NCBI GenBank assembly: GCA_964016985.1
Contig: OZ024823.1
Location: 63,012,514 to 63,076,513, forward strand
DNA length: 64,000 nucleotides
Direction of reading: 5' to 3'
Origin: Anodontia alba
Lineage: Eukaryota > Mollusca > Bivalvia > Lucinida > Lucinidae
Shown: positions 1-11,089 of the stretch, in pieces
How positions within the stretch are numbered: position 1 is the stretch's first letter
Layout: each line of letters begins with the position of its first letter
Notes under the pieces: generated by a model
The model's input: only the letters and a program-made list of their open reading frames with translations
What the model was told of the DNA's origin: nothing
Database searches by the model: none
Made by a program: the position numbers and the translations under genes

Positions 1-351
1 AATATATTAAAACATTTTTTGGCAAATATTAAATGTGTATTGGGCAGTATGGAACAGAATTATATTATCTCATCTATATATATAAAACTACATGGCAACA
101 AAAAGTGATTTAATTGCTTATTATCAACTGTCGGTTTGTTTAGGATCATTGGTAAGTTAATGAAATTAATTGCTTCAATTGTCGTTTTCAGCTTCGCAGT
201 TCAGGCATTTAAGTGGCCGATAATGCTAATTAAGTTGTGAAAAACACTTTGAAAACAGCTTTCAGATGAGTCGCGGTGCAGATCAATTTACAGAATGGAC
301 GGTATACTTAAAAGGTTGTGTCTAAATATTTAAGTACGCATAAATAAAATA
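1..351. other. Intergenic sequence, no gene seen
   Basis: AT-rich sequence with no convincing open reading frame, exon signals or repeat structure. It ends in the TA dinucleotide (350-351) that serves as the left target duplication of the mariner element that follows. Confidence 0.5.
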
Positions 352-1617
352 CGAGGGTGAGTCAATAAGTAACCAGCCTATCCCATTTCCGATGGACCGA
401 GACGGTCACGATTTTCATGCTTTGTTTCAATATATGTTTTATACATGGGTACAAAATTGCACACGTATCGAGTCATTCTTTAATAAGATATTGAATGTCA
501 AACATGGCTAGTGATGCAAAGGCATGCTTTTCATCTAAAGTTGAGTACCGTGCTGTAATTCGGTACTTGTATTTAAAAGGTAAAACAGGCAAGGAAATAC
601 ACGGCGAGTTAGCCGATGCTTATGGGTCTTCTGCAGCATCTTATGCTCAGGTTAAATTCTGGGTAGGGGAATTCAAACGCGGTAGAACATCTTTAGAAGA
701 TGAAGCCAGGTCTGGACGCCCACTGGATGCCACCGACGAAGAAATGTGTAATAAAGTTCGGGATCTGGTACACTCTGATAGGCGAATACAGGTGGAAAAA
801 ATAGCGCAGGCATTAGGCATTTCACATGGTAGCGTTTCAACAATCTTACATGATGTATGCGCAAGCTAACAGCCCGTTGGGTCCCCAAATCCCTTAGCGA
901 TGAGCAAATGGCAACCAGGGCATCAGTATGCAGCGCCTTGTTGATAGGTCAAAAGAGGATTTTCTTTTGCGTCTGGTGACTGTAGATGAGACTTGGGTTC
1001 ATTATTATCAGCCAGAGAATAAAGCTCAGTCGTCAGTGGGTAGGGCCTGGGTCCCCGAGGCCAAAGAAGTTCAAGACGCAACCATCTGCTGCCAAGGTGA
1101 TGGCCACAGTATTTTGGGACGCAAAAGGCGTTATTATGTTGGACTTTTTACTCAAGTGAAGTACAATAACTGGAGTGTACTATGCAAACTTGTTAGAACA
1201 GCTGAGAACCGCCATCCGTGAAAAACACCTAAGTAAACTCTCTAAAGGTCTTTTGCTGCAACAGGACAACGCGAGAGTCCACATTTGCAAAGTTGCAATG
1301 GATGCTGTAGAGCGAAACGGGTATGAATTAATACTACATCCTGCCTATTCGCCTGACCTAGCTCCTAGCGACTTCTTCCTATTCCAAAACTTGAAAAAGG
1401 ATATCCGTGGACTTCATTTCCGGTCTGATGAAGAAGTCGTGACGGCAGTTGACGGAGTGGGTCAATGGAAAGGACCCTGACTTTTTCACTTCTGGGCTGA
1501 TGGCACTTGAACTCCGTTGGTCTAAGTGCATCACACTAGTGGGCAATTACATCGAAAAAGAAGAGGTGGATCTCAACCTGAAATAAGTTAGGCTGGTTAC
1601 TTATTGACTCACCCTCG
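352..1617 (+). mobile_element. mariner-type DNA transposon with perfect terminal inverted repeats
   Basis: A 29-bp sequence beginning CGAGGGTGAGTCAATAAGTA at 352-380 recurs as an exact reverse complement at 1589-1617. The element is flanked by TA at 350-351 and 1618-1619, the target duplication expected of Tc1/mariner. Length (1,266 bp) is typical of mariner. The interior encodes transposase fragments in three frames, so this copy cannot make an intact transposase from a single frame, but its ends look competent for mobilisation in trans. Strand is set by the transposase. Confidence 0.95.
495..1480 (+). pseudogene. mariner transposase, frameshifted
   Basis: Remains of the enzyme that cuts and pastes the surrounding mariner. 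The segment at 495-869 holds the N-terminal paired helix-turn-helix DNA-binding region (GKEIHGELADAYG; RSGRPLDATDEE; ISHGSVSTIL). The catalytic part continues at 928-1221 with the first acidic motif TVDETWVHYY, and at 1175-1480 with LLQQDNARVH (second Asp) and HPAYSPDLAPSDFFLF, whose spacing fits the mariner D,D34D signature. The segments lie in frames 0, 1 and 2, and a short linking segment starting at 857 is in yet another register, so at least three frameshifts are needed. Family assignment is firm; the gene is dead as read. Confidence 0.93.
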
Positions 1618-1681
1618 TAATTATTTCTGTTCCCTTAATAAAAACAAGATAAGCTACAAGCAAGATGCCATTTCTCCCAAA

Positions 1682-1923
1682 ATGGATGTACCATTGAGTG
1701 TAGAAGAAAAACTTTCTAGTGCTTTGGAGAGCAAAACTGAAGAATATCAGCATTCTAGCTGTGTTCAATTTTATAAGCGAAGTTCACACACAACTGTGGC
1801 TGCTAAAAGCAGATGCCCTAAAAAGACTTTCATTGATGCTCTTAAAGTATCGGAAATAACGTTTAGCTGTATCCATGGCGGGAAGACCTTCAAAACTGAA
1901 TGCACAGGGAAACGTAATCTGAG
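1682..1923 (+). CDS. Probable exon of a FAR1/ZSWIM3-like DNA-binding protein
   Basis: An open frame starting MDVPLSVEEKL runs to a good splice donor (CTGAG|GTAAAG, GT at 1924-1925) just before an in-frame stop. The residues KSRCPKKTFIDAL followed by FSCIHGGKTFKTECTGKR resemble the start of the FAR1-like/ZSWIM3-like N-terminal domain, in which a C-x-H-G-G segment precedes a zinc-coordinating module. The rest of that domain would lie on a downstream exon, which I did not find. The exon starts only 65 bp after the mariner. It could be a host gene or part of a domesticated MULE-type transposase, since FAR1-like domains occur in both. The start codon is a guess; the exon could begin upstream at a splice acceptor. 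Confidence 0.45.
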
Positions 1924-2654
1924 GTAAAGGATATTTTTTATCAAATTATTTCTTCAATCAGCGCTTGCATTAAGGGAAGTCGGGGAGTCAGAGACTCCCA
2001 AAAATTGCCCTGGGACTTCAAAAAATCAATGCCAGAATCCCAACTTTTAAAGATATTTAGTCATTTATAGCAAAAATTTAGAATGAATTTATGTGTTATT
2101 TAGCTTAGCAACGGCAGTTTCACTCCATAAATGAGAGTTTAAGAATACTGAGGTTAAATTTCTGAAAGTGTGTGAAAAAATGTGATCACCAGGACTTCCA
2201 GATATTGGAGCTAGGAAGTCCTGGGACTTCCTGATTTTGACAGTTAGTGCAAGCACTGTAAATCAATTTCCTGAACTTACATAAAAGTTAAGCTAATGGC
2301 ATTTCTTTCAACATTTTCCTCCTATAAAATGTTATTTATAAAGCATTCAAAATATGACCCAGCAGATGAGGTTATAGAACTTATCATATATGTGACCGGT
2401 GAAGGATCAATCTAGCCTGCACATATGCACATTTTTAAAATTTTTGAGTGAGAAAAACAATCATTGGTGGTTCAGGGATCGAGTCGAGGAAATTTCAGGC
2501 TAATTTTAATATTTTTACAGCTCATTCCCCAAATAGTCTCGCATTAGACTTAATAATGAAATTTTCTTGTTTCAGTGTCAGCACTATCAAAGATTCCTTT
2601 TATACGGTCAACTACGAATTTGACAAGCATTACGAAAACATAACTATTCAAATA

Positions 2655-2915
2655 TATTGAAAAAAATTTACTCCCAAAAAATGAAAATTTTCAGATAAAA
2701 AATTGATATTTTTCATATTTCTGCCCAAAACCTGGATTGTGGGTACCCGTTATAACAACCATCTGCGAGGCGGTTCTAACGAATACCCATAATGTATTTT
2801 TGAGCAGAAATAAGAAAAATAATGTGTACCCCTGTAAACCCCAGTTTTACTGTATAAAAATGGGATTTAGGGGGGGGGGGGGGGGGGGTCAAGATTATAC
2901 AGGCTTGTTGTGCTT
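2655..2915. repeat. Foldback MITE-like repeat (copy 1)
   Basis: The sequence ATTGTGGGTACCCGTT is followed about 25 bp later by GGCGGTTCTAACGAATACCC, which pairs with it as an imperfect inverted repeat. The same layout, with the flanking AATGAAAATTTTCAGATAAA and GAGCAGAAATAAGAAAAATA, recurs at 27,880-28,135 and partly at 3,265-3,345 and 22,040-22,160. At least four copies in 64 kb shows it is a dispersed family; short length and foldback form suggest a MITE. No target duplication was identified. Confidence 0.65.
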
Positions 2916-3944
2916 GTTGATGTTGTGCGGATGCATTTAGCCTGTATCAATACAAAATTGTCGTCATAGTGAACAACAAATATATTGACAAGACTGGGTC
3001 TATGCGCAAGCTTGATCTGTGGCATCAATGTTTCCACATGGTATGAACATATCAAAATTCTTGATTTTGTCTGTATAAATGCAAAACTAGCCAATGTGGC
3101 CAAAGTCCTCGCTTGTTGCTCTTTGAAAAGAAGGCTCACACGAGCAGCGAAGATTCTGATCAGACTTTGCGTCTTCCCAGGCTGATCCGAGTCCTTTGGT
3201 TGCACATGTTTTTTCATCCTAAAAGTGTTCCAAGTGTCTCGAGACTACGATAATCAATTGCAAAAAGCATAGTTTGTGGGTACTTGTTAGTACTGCTTCA
3301 TCAAGGCAGTTCAAACAAGCTCCAACAATCTATCTTTGCAACAGAAGTTACAAATTTTCTTAAGAAAATCTCTTTATGCAGATGAAAATTGTCATGATAT
3401 TATACCGCATTCTAAACTTAAAGGGGCACTTCTGCTATCAAAGATCCAGGGAATCAATGAGACATTGCGTGGAAAAATGGTATCTGTCACATGGAGCATG
3501 TTGATAGTTGGGTATATGTGTATTTCTGAAGAAATAAAATGCGTTCCTAGAAAACCAATTGTCCATCGTAACAAAAGATCCAGCGCACGGAACAAAAAGT
3601 ACAAGAAACACATGTGCGACCAGCGAAGACTCAGATCAGCCCGCACATGCGTGCAGAAGGATCAATCTTCACTGATTGCATGAGCCTACTGTCACCGCAG
3701 GGCTATCAAGAGATATGAGAAACCCTTGCCATACAGAGTTGATGCGCAGATTGATCTGAGTGTTTGCATGTCGTGCGAACAGCTTATTCATCTTATGCTG
3801 TCAACAAAGACTGATCAGCCCCAAACAGGCATTGATAAAAGGTCATTTAAGTTTGTTTTTTTTTATGTTTGTTGTCCATATAACCTAATTAAGGTCATGC
3901 AAGACAATTAATAAGCACTTTCCTTCGCAAATTTCACAAGATTG

Positions 3945-4235
3945 CAAAGTAGCCGTACGGCTAGTCAACCACATAGGAATGGCTTGTCTTTCAAGGCCGC
4001 ACGGTCAGCCAATTTTTCTTACTACAAATACACATTTCGTATTCGCAAAATATATTTTAATATATTCATTATCACATTCTTGTTACCTAACTAAAACAGC
4101 CATATGATTAGCCAATGTAGGCTATATATAGGCTAATTGTAAGGGACCGTACGTTTAGTCAATATAGGCTAATCGTACGGGGCCGTGCGGTTAGCCACTA
4201 TAGGCTATTCGTACAGAGCAGTAACGAATAGCCAC
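3945..4235. repeat. Short inverted/tandem motif cluster
   Basis: Several degenerate copies of a unit containing CCGTACGGTTAGCCA and TATAGGCTAATCGTACG alternate in direct and inverted order (for example 4,085-4,235). It reads as a decayed satellite or the end of a foldback element. Function unknown. Confidence 0.45.
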
Positions 4236-5519
4236 TGCCTTCACTGAAATTATCTTGCATCAGAATGGGTGTTATTTGATATTTTTGATTGTGAGTTTAT
4301 AACGTCATAAAACTCACAGCCTTGTTCTAGAGTTACATTACCGTTTTTTTTAAACCTTTATAACTTTCTTATAGATTGGTCGATATTCATGAAACTTGTT
4401 GCAAAATGCTAAACTACTGAATGCCTTTCTTCCAAACTACAAAAAGGTTGGCAAAAAGGCAGGACTCATATTTCCCAGGACGGCGGGAAATACAGGGAAT
4501 TCCCGGGAAATACACATTTACATAGATGGTACCAACTGAGACTGCTTAATATACCCCACCAACTTAGCTATTTGAAAACAAAATCATTTCAAGTTCATAT
4601 TGAATTACCTGAAAGATCTATAGTCTGTTACCTTCATATAGTATGTATATAGTTTCTTTTCAAAACTGTGATTCTGAAATATTAGGTTTTAACTTTCAGC
4701 TATTTTACTTGACTTGAAAATAAAAATACTTTGGAGAGTACCTGTAGATTATTTAAAAAACCTTTAGACTTACTTGTGTTTTTTAATACCTGTCTTAAGC
4801 AAACAATTAAATTCTCACACCTTTTAGTATTAGGAGTACTATTCACAAATTACTTGACAGCCTTGCAAACAAACCTTTCATTGAAACATGACTAGTGCAA
4901 ACATCCTAAAAATTCAGACATCCAAAAAAGTTGTTGTAATTCTCCAAAACTTTGAACAATGTGGTTTTATCATTACACAAAGCATGCAAAAAACATAGTC
5001 CCAATGCAAACCCTCCTGAAGGATCAGTCTGATCTGGGTCTGCACTGTTTGCCCAGGCCTGTCTGTCCCAAATCTTAGGATCATTATGGTATTCATCTTC
5101 TATATCAAATGAGTGATTTTAAATAACTCTTTGCATCCTAAAAGTGAGATACTGTTACATATTAACAGTTAACTTCATCAAATTTATGTTATTATTATAT
5201 TGTTATTAAAGAAAACATAAACAACACACCCATTACACTCATTTGCAAGACTGTTGACATATATGTATGGGAAGGTATTTTGCAACATAGCTAATTGTTC
5301 ATTATTTCAATTGAATTACACAAATATTAATGGTGCTTTTCAATGAAATAACAAAAAAACAACAAAAAAACAAAAAACAAAACATATTTCCCACTAATTC
5401 CCGCCACTGGTATTTACCGACAAACCTTGAACTACAAGTAGTAGTATTGGGCCCTTCCCGTTAAGGTGTCAAATAGGTTTATACAGTACTTAGCAACATT
5501 ATACTCCCCATTACCAAAA

Positions 5520-5700
5520 TGCAAAATGTTGCGGCAATATTGCGGCAGTATTGCCGCAATATAAATTTGTTGCCAGAAAGGCCAGATTCTTGAAGCTGCA
5601 ATACTGCCATAATATTGGCAATAAAAAGCCAGAGTTCTAACAATATTTTATTGTCACAACAACTTTATTTCTGGCAATAACATTGCCGAAAACTGGAGCA
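5520..5700. repeat. TTGCCGCAAT-rich low-complexity patch
   Basis: Repeated TTGCCGCAATAT / GCGGCAATATTGC words on both strands. Similar patches lie at 17,430-17,590 and 18,920-19,165, suggesting one degenerate repeat family. Open frames through these patches are compositional and not genes. Confidence 0.5.
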
Positions 5701-6096
5701 TGCTCAGTGGGTACTTCTTGTGTCATTTCTTTTAATAATTTTGGAGGGAACTGATGCAAACAAAGAAAATGTGTTTCACTAAAATCTGTTTCAATCATGA
5801 ACAGAAACATATACTATGTACATGTATATTACTACAGAATTCATTCAATTTGGCAGCCACCTTGAAATTGCCGGTAGCCATCTTGACAATGTAAACAAAC
5901 CCTATAAATGCCATGCTTTTATCCGGAAGTTCATGACTTTCGACACAACCCGCGCCACTAAGGTAATGAATTTCGCCTTCATTTTTCAACATTTCACAGT
6001 GTATAAACTTTTTTGTTCAATAATGGAACTCAGTAATTATGTTACAAACCAACCAGCCATGATGAGACCTAATGGCTGGTTTGGGTCTACATTGCT

Positions 6097-6100
<4 letters not shown>

Positions 6101-6180
<80 letters not shown>
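6101..6180. repeat. (TA)40 microsatellite
   Basis: Uninterrupted TA dinucleotides for 80 bp. Open frames reading poly-Tyr-Ile across it are artefacts. Confidence 0.97.
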
Positions 6181-6184
<4 letters not shown>

Positions 6185-6639
6185 GGCTTTTCTTGTAGTT
6201 TCCTATGTGCTGACCAGTTTGTGCAATGTATGGATGTACTTATTAAATGCAGACAGCTTGACAAACAAAACAAGAGACTTATAAGGATATGCTATATTTA
6301 AGAAAGCAGCAATATCTATGAACAATAATTTCACTGACATTTTCATTGAGAAATAGAATTCTGAGAATCAGATGCGTCACGCTAACTGTTTGATAAGAAA
6401 AAAGATAAAAACACTGTATTTGTCCTTATAATCCCTCCTTTCCCTAAAGGCAATTCCTCACTACTTTGTCTAAACTTTACTAATCAAGTAAATAGAGGGC
6501 TATAATTCAACCATTTTTTTTTGGATGATTACCAAAATCAAATTTAACCTCTGTACTATAATAATATACCATTCTGCAAACTATGAATGAAATCAATGCA
6601 TCCCTTCAAAAGTAAGTGAGGGGAAACATTATCTTTACC

Positions 6640-7060
6640 TTTTTATTATACCCCAACAACAAAAACTAAATCGGAAAAGAGCCATAACTTGGCCAAAATT
6701 TTGCCGATGATTACCAATATCAAACTTGACCTGTATTTTACACTCATATATCCTTCTGCAAACTTCCAATGAAACTGGTGCATCCCTGCAGAAGTTATAG
6801 AGTAAATCAATATCAATACAACAACAAAAACTAAGTCAAAAAAGAACCGTAACTCTGTCAAAATTTTGTGGATGATTACAAATATCAAACTTGACCCGCA
6901 TTTTATAATGATATATCATTCTGCAAACTTCCAATGTAATCAATGCATCCCTGCAAAAGTTATAGAGTGGAAACCAATATTATCAACACCACAACAAAAC
7001 TAAGTCAAACAAGGGCCATGACTCAGGCAAAATTTTGCGGATGATTACCAATACAGTCGA
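6640..7060. repeat. Tandem array of a ~170-bp unit
   Basis: Two and a half copies of a unit marked by CAAAATTTTGCCGATGATTA, ATCAAACTTGACC and CATCCCTGCAGAAGTTATAG. The same unit forms the array at 25,270-27,470, so this is a family of tandem-repeat elements. No 5' or 3' terminus of the AACAAGAG...GAGCTAA type was found here, so the copy is probably partial. Confidence 0.7.
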
Positions 7061-8535
7061 TCTTACAACCTGAGAGCACTTGCAGATGTTATAATCAGCT
7101 GTCCAAGAAACATTTACCAGAGGTTGAGTTTTGTTTATTTAACACCAATTAAACCCCCAGCAGCATGGAGAAATTGATAAGATCAGTAGTTTATGCTAAA
7201 TTTTAAAGGGGTTTCTCAGTAGCGGTTTTGCATTATAAGAATGTTATTCTGTAGCAGCAAAATGTGGAAAAATTGTTATTTAATATGAAATATATTATCT
7301 TTTAAGAATTTCTTTGCCCTGTGTATATATTCTTAGCTATGGATTTAGTGAAAAAAGTGTAAAAGTGTTAATATCCAACCCATTTTCACATACATGTTTT
7401 ATGTACTATCCTGGTGGTATCATAATCATACATTTTTTAAACTGAGTTGTAATTCTGTAGGTCATGTAGATACACCGCTCATTTTATATCCGTGTCGGAC
7501 ACCCGTGTGACAAAAACTTTGTGTATTTCGACGCACAGTTATTACTTCAACAGTTCAACATCAGACGGAGAAAAGTGCTACAGATACACAGTTCAGGCAG
7601 GTAAGGTGAGTAGTCATACAAATCAGTCTACTTTGCAACAGATATAGTAATACATTAAAGCAATATAATCACTCAAAATGGACCATGCAAATCTCGGGCC
7701 AAACTTGTTTCAAGTTATTGCATTTAAGAAATAAATTAGCTCTAGCAGCTGCTTGTTGAGTATTAGATCACGGTTCGGAGGTCAGATGCAGATTAAATCA
7801 CAAGCGCGAAGCTACTTACAACTGACCGACACACTGGTCTAATGCTGCTAGACATAATCTTGTACTCAACAAATCACAGCTAGAGCTAATCTTTTTAACA
7901 CATTAAACAGAATGAAAAAGTAATTCTATCCTTCAGATTTTCCCATTGTTTCCTCATCGAATGCAGAAATCCTGCCAAGAGTTTTGACTGTAATGCAGAC
8001 ATTTCCATATATTTCTTAGGTTTTTAAAGCGAGAAAACGATATGATTCTGTCCGTCTAACATCAAGGAAATGAGGACTAAGGTCACAAAAAAATCAAGAT
8101 GGCGTCCAAACGGTGCCAGTTAGCGTTGCGTGCTACCGCACTTTGAATTTGTTGCAGAGTAAACAATTTTTTTCCATTGCCTATATAGGCGCAGTGTGTT
8201 TGAATTAAATATAAACATTCATAAACTGTGAAACCTGGAACACATGTATGTTTTGAGTTGGCCCGATTCATCAATATTTTAGCCGTGTTGTGTGATAACA
8301 TTTCATTTCATCCTCTGTTATGTGATTCTTTAAACGCATTTGCAGCCAACTGATTCTTTGCCTGGACCTTCTTTTAATACTACATGTATGCTAACAGTGA
8401 GTGGTTTTTGAGAGACTGCAGGCCCGTCTGAGTCTTGACTGGTCCATATGCTCTCAAGAGTTGGCTCTTGTATGATTTAAGCCATTACATTGTCATATTA
8501 ATTTTAAGCATGCTATTTTTTCATCTTTACAACAG
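7061..8535. other. Non-coding; possible upstream exon end near 7,607
   Basis: No gene is proven. Around 7,480-7,610 the sequence is richer in CpG and ends in overlapping donor-like sites (CAGGTAAGGTGAGTAG), which could be a 5' untranslated exon of the gene carrying the 8,536 exon. No ATG context supports a coding call. Confidence 0.3.
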
Positions 8536-8634
8536 AGCCTGAGATCATGCAGAAAGAGAATCCCTGATGCTATGTCTAGGAATATGTTGACAGGCATTTA
8601 TACTCTTCACGGCAGCATGTACCAACACTCAGAG
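8536..8634 (+). CDS. Internal coding exon of an unidentified gene
   Basis: A pyrimidine-rich acceptor (TTTTTTCATCTTTACAACAG) ends at 8,535 and a consensus donor (CAGAG|GTAAGT) begins at 8,635. The 99 bp between them are open in the phase-0 frame, giving 33 residues beginning SLRSCRKRIPDAMSRN. Length divisible by three and strong sites on both sides make a real exon likely. I do not recognise the protein. It may belong with the terminal exon at 23,458 on the same strand, which would put the 11-17 kb pseudogene inside an intron, but no intermediate exons were found to prove this. Confidence 0.55.
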
Positions 8635-9239
8635 GTAAGTGGTGTTATAATTAAATTGAATGAGACTTGTTTCACTGCCAGTTGAGATCATTTCACTCAT
8701 TTTGAGACAAGAAAATCAATAATGTAGGATCTTACCCTGTGTCTGTCAATCTACCAAAACAGGATAAATTAGTTAAGTTTCAATATCGTAAGATAATATG
8801 ATAAATAACAATCATTGTGATCTGGTAGTTTTGATGTTAATTCTTATTTCCATATGATGACAAGAACTCAGTTTAAATGTGTGGCTATATGCAATAAATA
8901 AGGAAATGCTGTATAAACAAGGGACGTTTCATGTTAACCACAGTGTATTTATATGTAAAAATACATGCTTCAAATCAGTGTCATCATTATGTTTTATATT
9001 GCCATTCTACCAGAATGGTAATATGAAACATAATCATGACACTGAGTCTGCAAATACCCATCAATCCCTCAGCATGCTTAGTAGATAACACATATGGTGC
9101 AACTTTTCATGAATGAAAACTTTAACAGGAATAGCAGTTAACCATTACAGTTTAGACATTAATTCTTTCTGTGGCTCAAAAGAAATTCAGCACTTGGACG
9201 CTCGTTTCTGTTTAGAAAAAAAAAGTATAAACTTTATTT

Positions 9240-9460
9240 TAATTCAATTGTACAGATAGCTCACACGAACTTACTTATTTACTCTCAAAGGCGCAAATGT
9301 TGGCATTTGTGGTCTTCGTTGGTGGAGGAAACCGCTGTTCCTGGAGAAAACTACCTACCTTTGATGGACAACCATTACCCTCCCACATGCCACCAGGAAT
9401 CGAACCTGGGAGCACAGAGTTGAAAAGCGAATGCGCTAACCTTTGCGTTTTCCAGGTCCC
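9240..9460 (-). mobile_element. tRNA-derived SINE, truncated
   Basis: On the minus strand the region reads a tRNA-like head with a perfect B box GGTTCGATTCC (plus 9,396-9,406), preceded by a degraded A-box area (GGTTAGCGCATTCG). The body contains a GGTGGAGGAAACC segment (plus about 9,340) that resembles a conserved internal domain of mollusc SINEs; whether it is a named core domain I cannot verify. It is not a functional tRNA, since no acceptor stem pairs. Confidence 0.7.
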
Positions 9461-9718
9461 TTGTTTCTGTTAGACAGGTGGGCTCATGAATGCTTACGGA
9501 AGGAATATGCGAAATAAACAGGGGAATCAAGTACCTAGACATAACCAATGTTCACCGCCGATAAAACAAACATCAAATATTGTTTAAACAGTTCAGTTGG
9601 AAACAGTATTTACGTAAAAATAAAGATTAAGTTGAAAAAAGGAAGTATCCAACGTCATTGCATTTTGTTGTTAACAAACACACTTCAGTCATTTCTGTAC
9701 AAAACCCCAAAGTATCAA

Positions 9719-10611
9719 GAAACAAGACCTGTCGCCTGAAAAGCATAGCTCGCCTAAACTCACGATTCCTCATCATGCGCTTATCTTAATGCACATTTAT
9801 ACATGACTTTGCTATGTGTTTTTGCTAGTGTTGAGCTTGATAAAGTTTATTCTTGAATGCAAAACATGGTTATGGTTGTAGAAAGGGGGTGTTGCATACC
9901 CACCTGGGCCCCCAGTCAGTCAAGAATATATATGGTTTGGGGTGGGGATCTGAATGGTTTCTGAGATATTAGGCCTTTTATGAAGTGAAGAGGGTAGGGC
10001 ATACTCCCGAGGGACCCCCAGTCTGTGTCATCGGATGGGTCTTATCATAAGGAGCAATAATATATATGGTTTAAGGGTGGGGATCTGAATGGTTTCTGAG
10101 ATATTAGGCCTTTTAAGAAGTGAAGTGGGTGGGGCATGCCCCCGGGGGATCCCCGGTCAGTGTCATTTGATGGGTCTTAAGGAACAATAATATATATGGT
10201 TTAGGGGTGGGGATCTGAACCGGTGTTGAGATATTAAGCATTTAATAAAGTGAAGGGGGGGGGGCATGCATGTTGGGGGTACCCCCAGTCAGTGTCATTT
10301 GATGGGTCTTATAATAAGTAACAATAAATAATATTTATAAACTTTAAAGCAAAACTTTAACATGCAATTTCTAAGTCTGTGACCTTGACCTGTAGGTCAC
10401 GGTCAGGGATGGGGATGGTACTAAATAAAATTTTTGACCAATATCTATCACCGTACCACATATAAACTAAATCCATCAAAGGGCTTAGAAAATATGAGAT
10501 ATTATAAACTTTAATGCAAAACTAACATTGTGTGGACGCGAATGCCGATGCCGCCGATGACGGCGGGGTGTCAACAATAGCTCTCACTGAACTTCATTCA
10601 GACGAGCTAAA
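9719..10611 (+). mobile_element. Tandem-repeat element F (pearl/Helentron-like, non-autonomous)
   Basis: It begins AACAAGACCTGTCGCC and ends GACGAGCTAAAAA, the terminal words shared by seven elements in this window. Inside are three copies of a ~135-bp unit (marker GGGGATCTGAATGGTTTCTG) between 9,900 and 10,325, then a unique 3' part with a GCCGATGCCGCCGATGACGG segment. There is no coding capacity. Mobilisation by a Helentron/Helitron-type enzyme is an inference from structure. Confidence 0.65.
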
Positions 10612-11089
10612 AATATGTCAACTATTTATTTCAAACCATAGGCTTACACGAAATCTTTTAGCGTTTCCAAATCAAACTGTTTTTTTGCAAAGTTTACCAT
10701 TGCACCACTGATTTACCAAGAATGACATCAGTAAACAAACCATAGTTAGAGATTACATTTTCCTGTATATCACTCTAACATATATGCAAAAAAAAAATTT
10801 TCAAATATAATAGAAAATAAATAAGTCACCGCAATTTCAAATTGTTTCAAAAACATGAAACATCCCCAGTATTAAGCAGGATAGAGAGCCCGATAAATGA
10901 TGGTCTTTTATTTGCTATTCATTTTAAGAATATATGTTGGGTAAAGTCTTGAAAGTTTTGATTAATTGTGTAGCTGAATAGAAATTCAACTCTTTAAATT
11001 AAAAGATGAAAAAATGCCTTACAACTATCAACTTTTTGACTGGCCCTCATTCTGGTCATGGTGTGACTATTTTTTTCAGGTGCACTAAG

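Larger units (their letters stand above)
1924..6100. other. Non-coding stretch with dispersed repeats
   Basis: No supported gene. It contains a foldback repeat near 2,655-2,915, a 19-bp poly-G run (2,870-2,888), a copy of the same foldback near 3,265-3,345, inverted TAGGCTA/CGTACGG-rich sequence at 3,945-4,235, and a TTGCCGCAAT-rich patch at 5,520-5,700. An acceptor-like site at about 2,572 followed by a short open frame to 2,660 was considered but has no further support. Confidence 0.5.

Noticed and set aside
2572..2660. Possible terminal exon after a TTTCTTGTTTCAG acceptor
   Set aside because: Only 27 codons, no recognisable protein and no matching upstream exon phase.
2867..3217. 116-codon minus-strand frame ending in poly-proline
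   Set aside because: The proline run is a poly-C/G tract, and the rest resembles dispersed repeat sequence.
5816..6284. Open frames across the (TA)n tract
   Set aside because: Poly-Tyr-Ile translations of a microsatellite; no coding signals. The same applies to 42,901-43,188.
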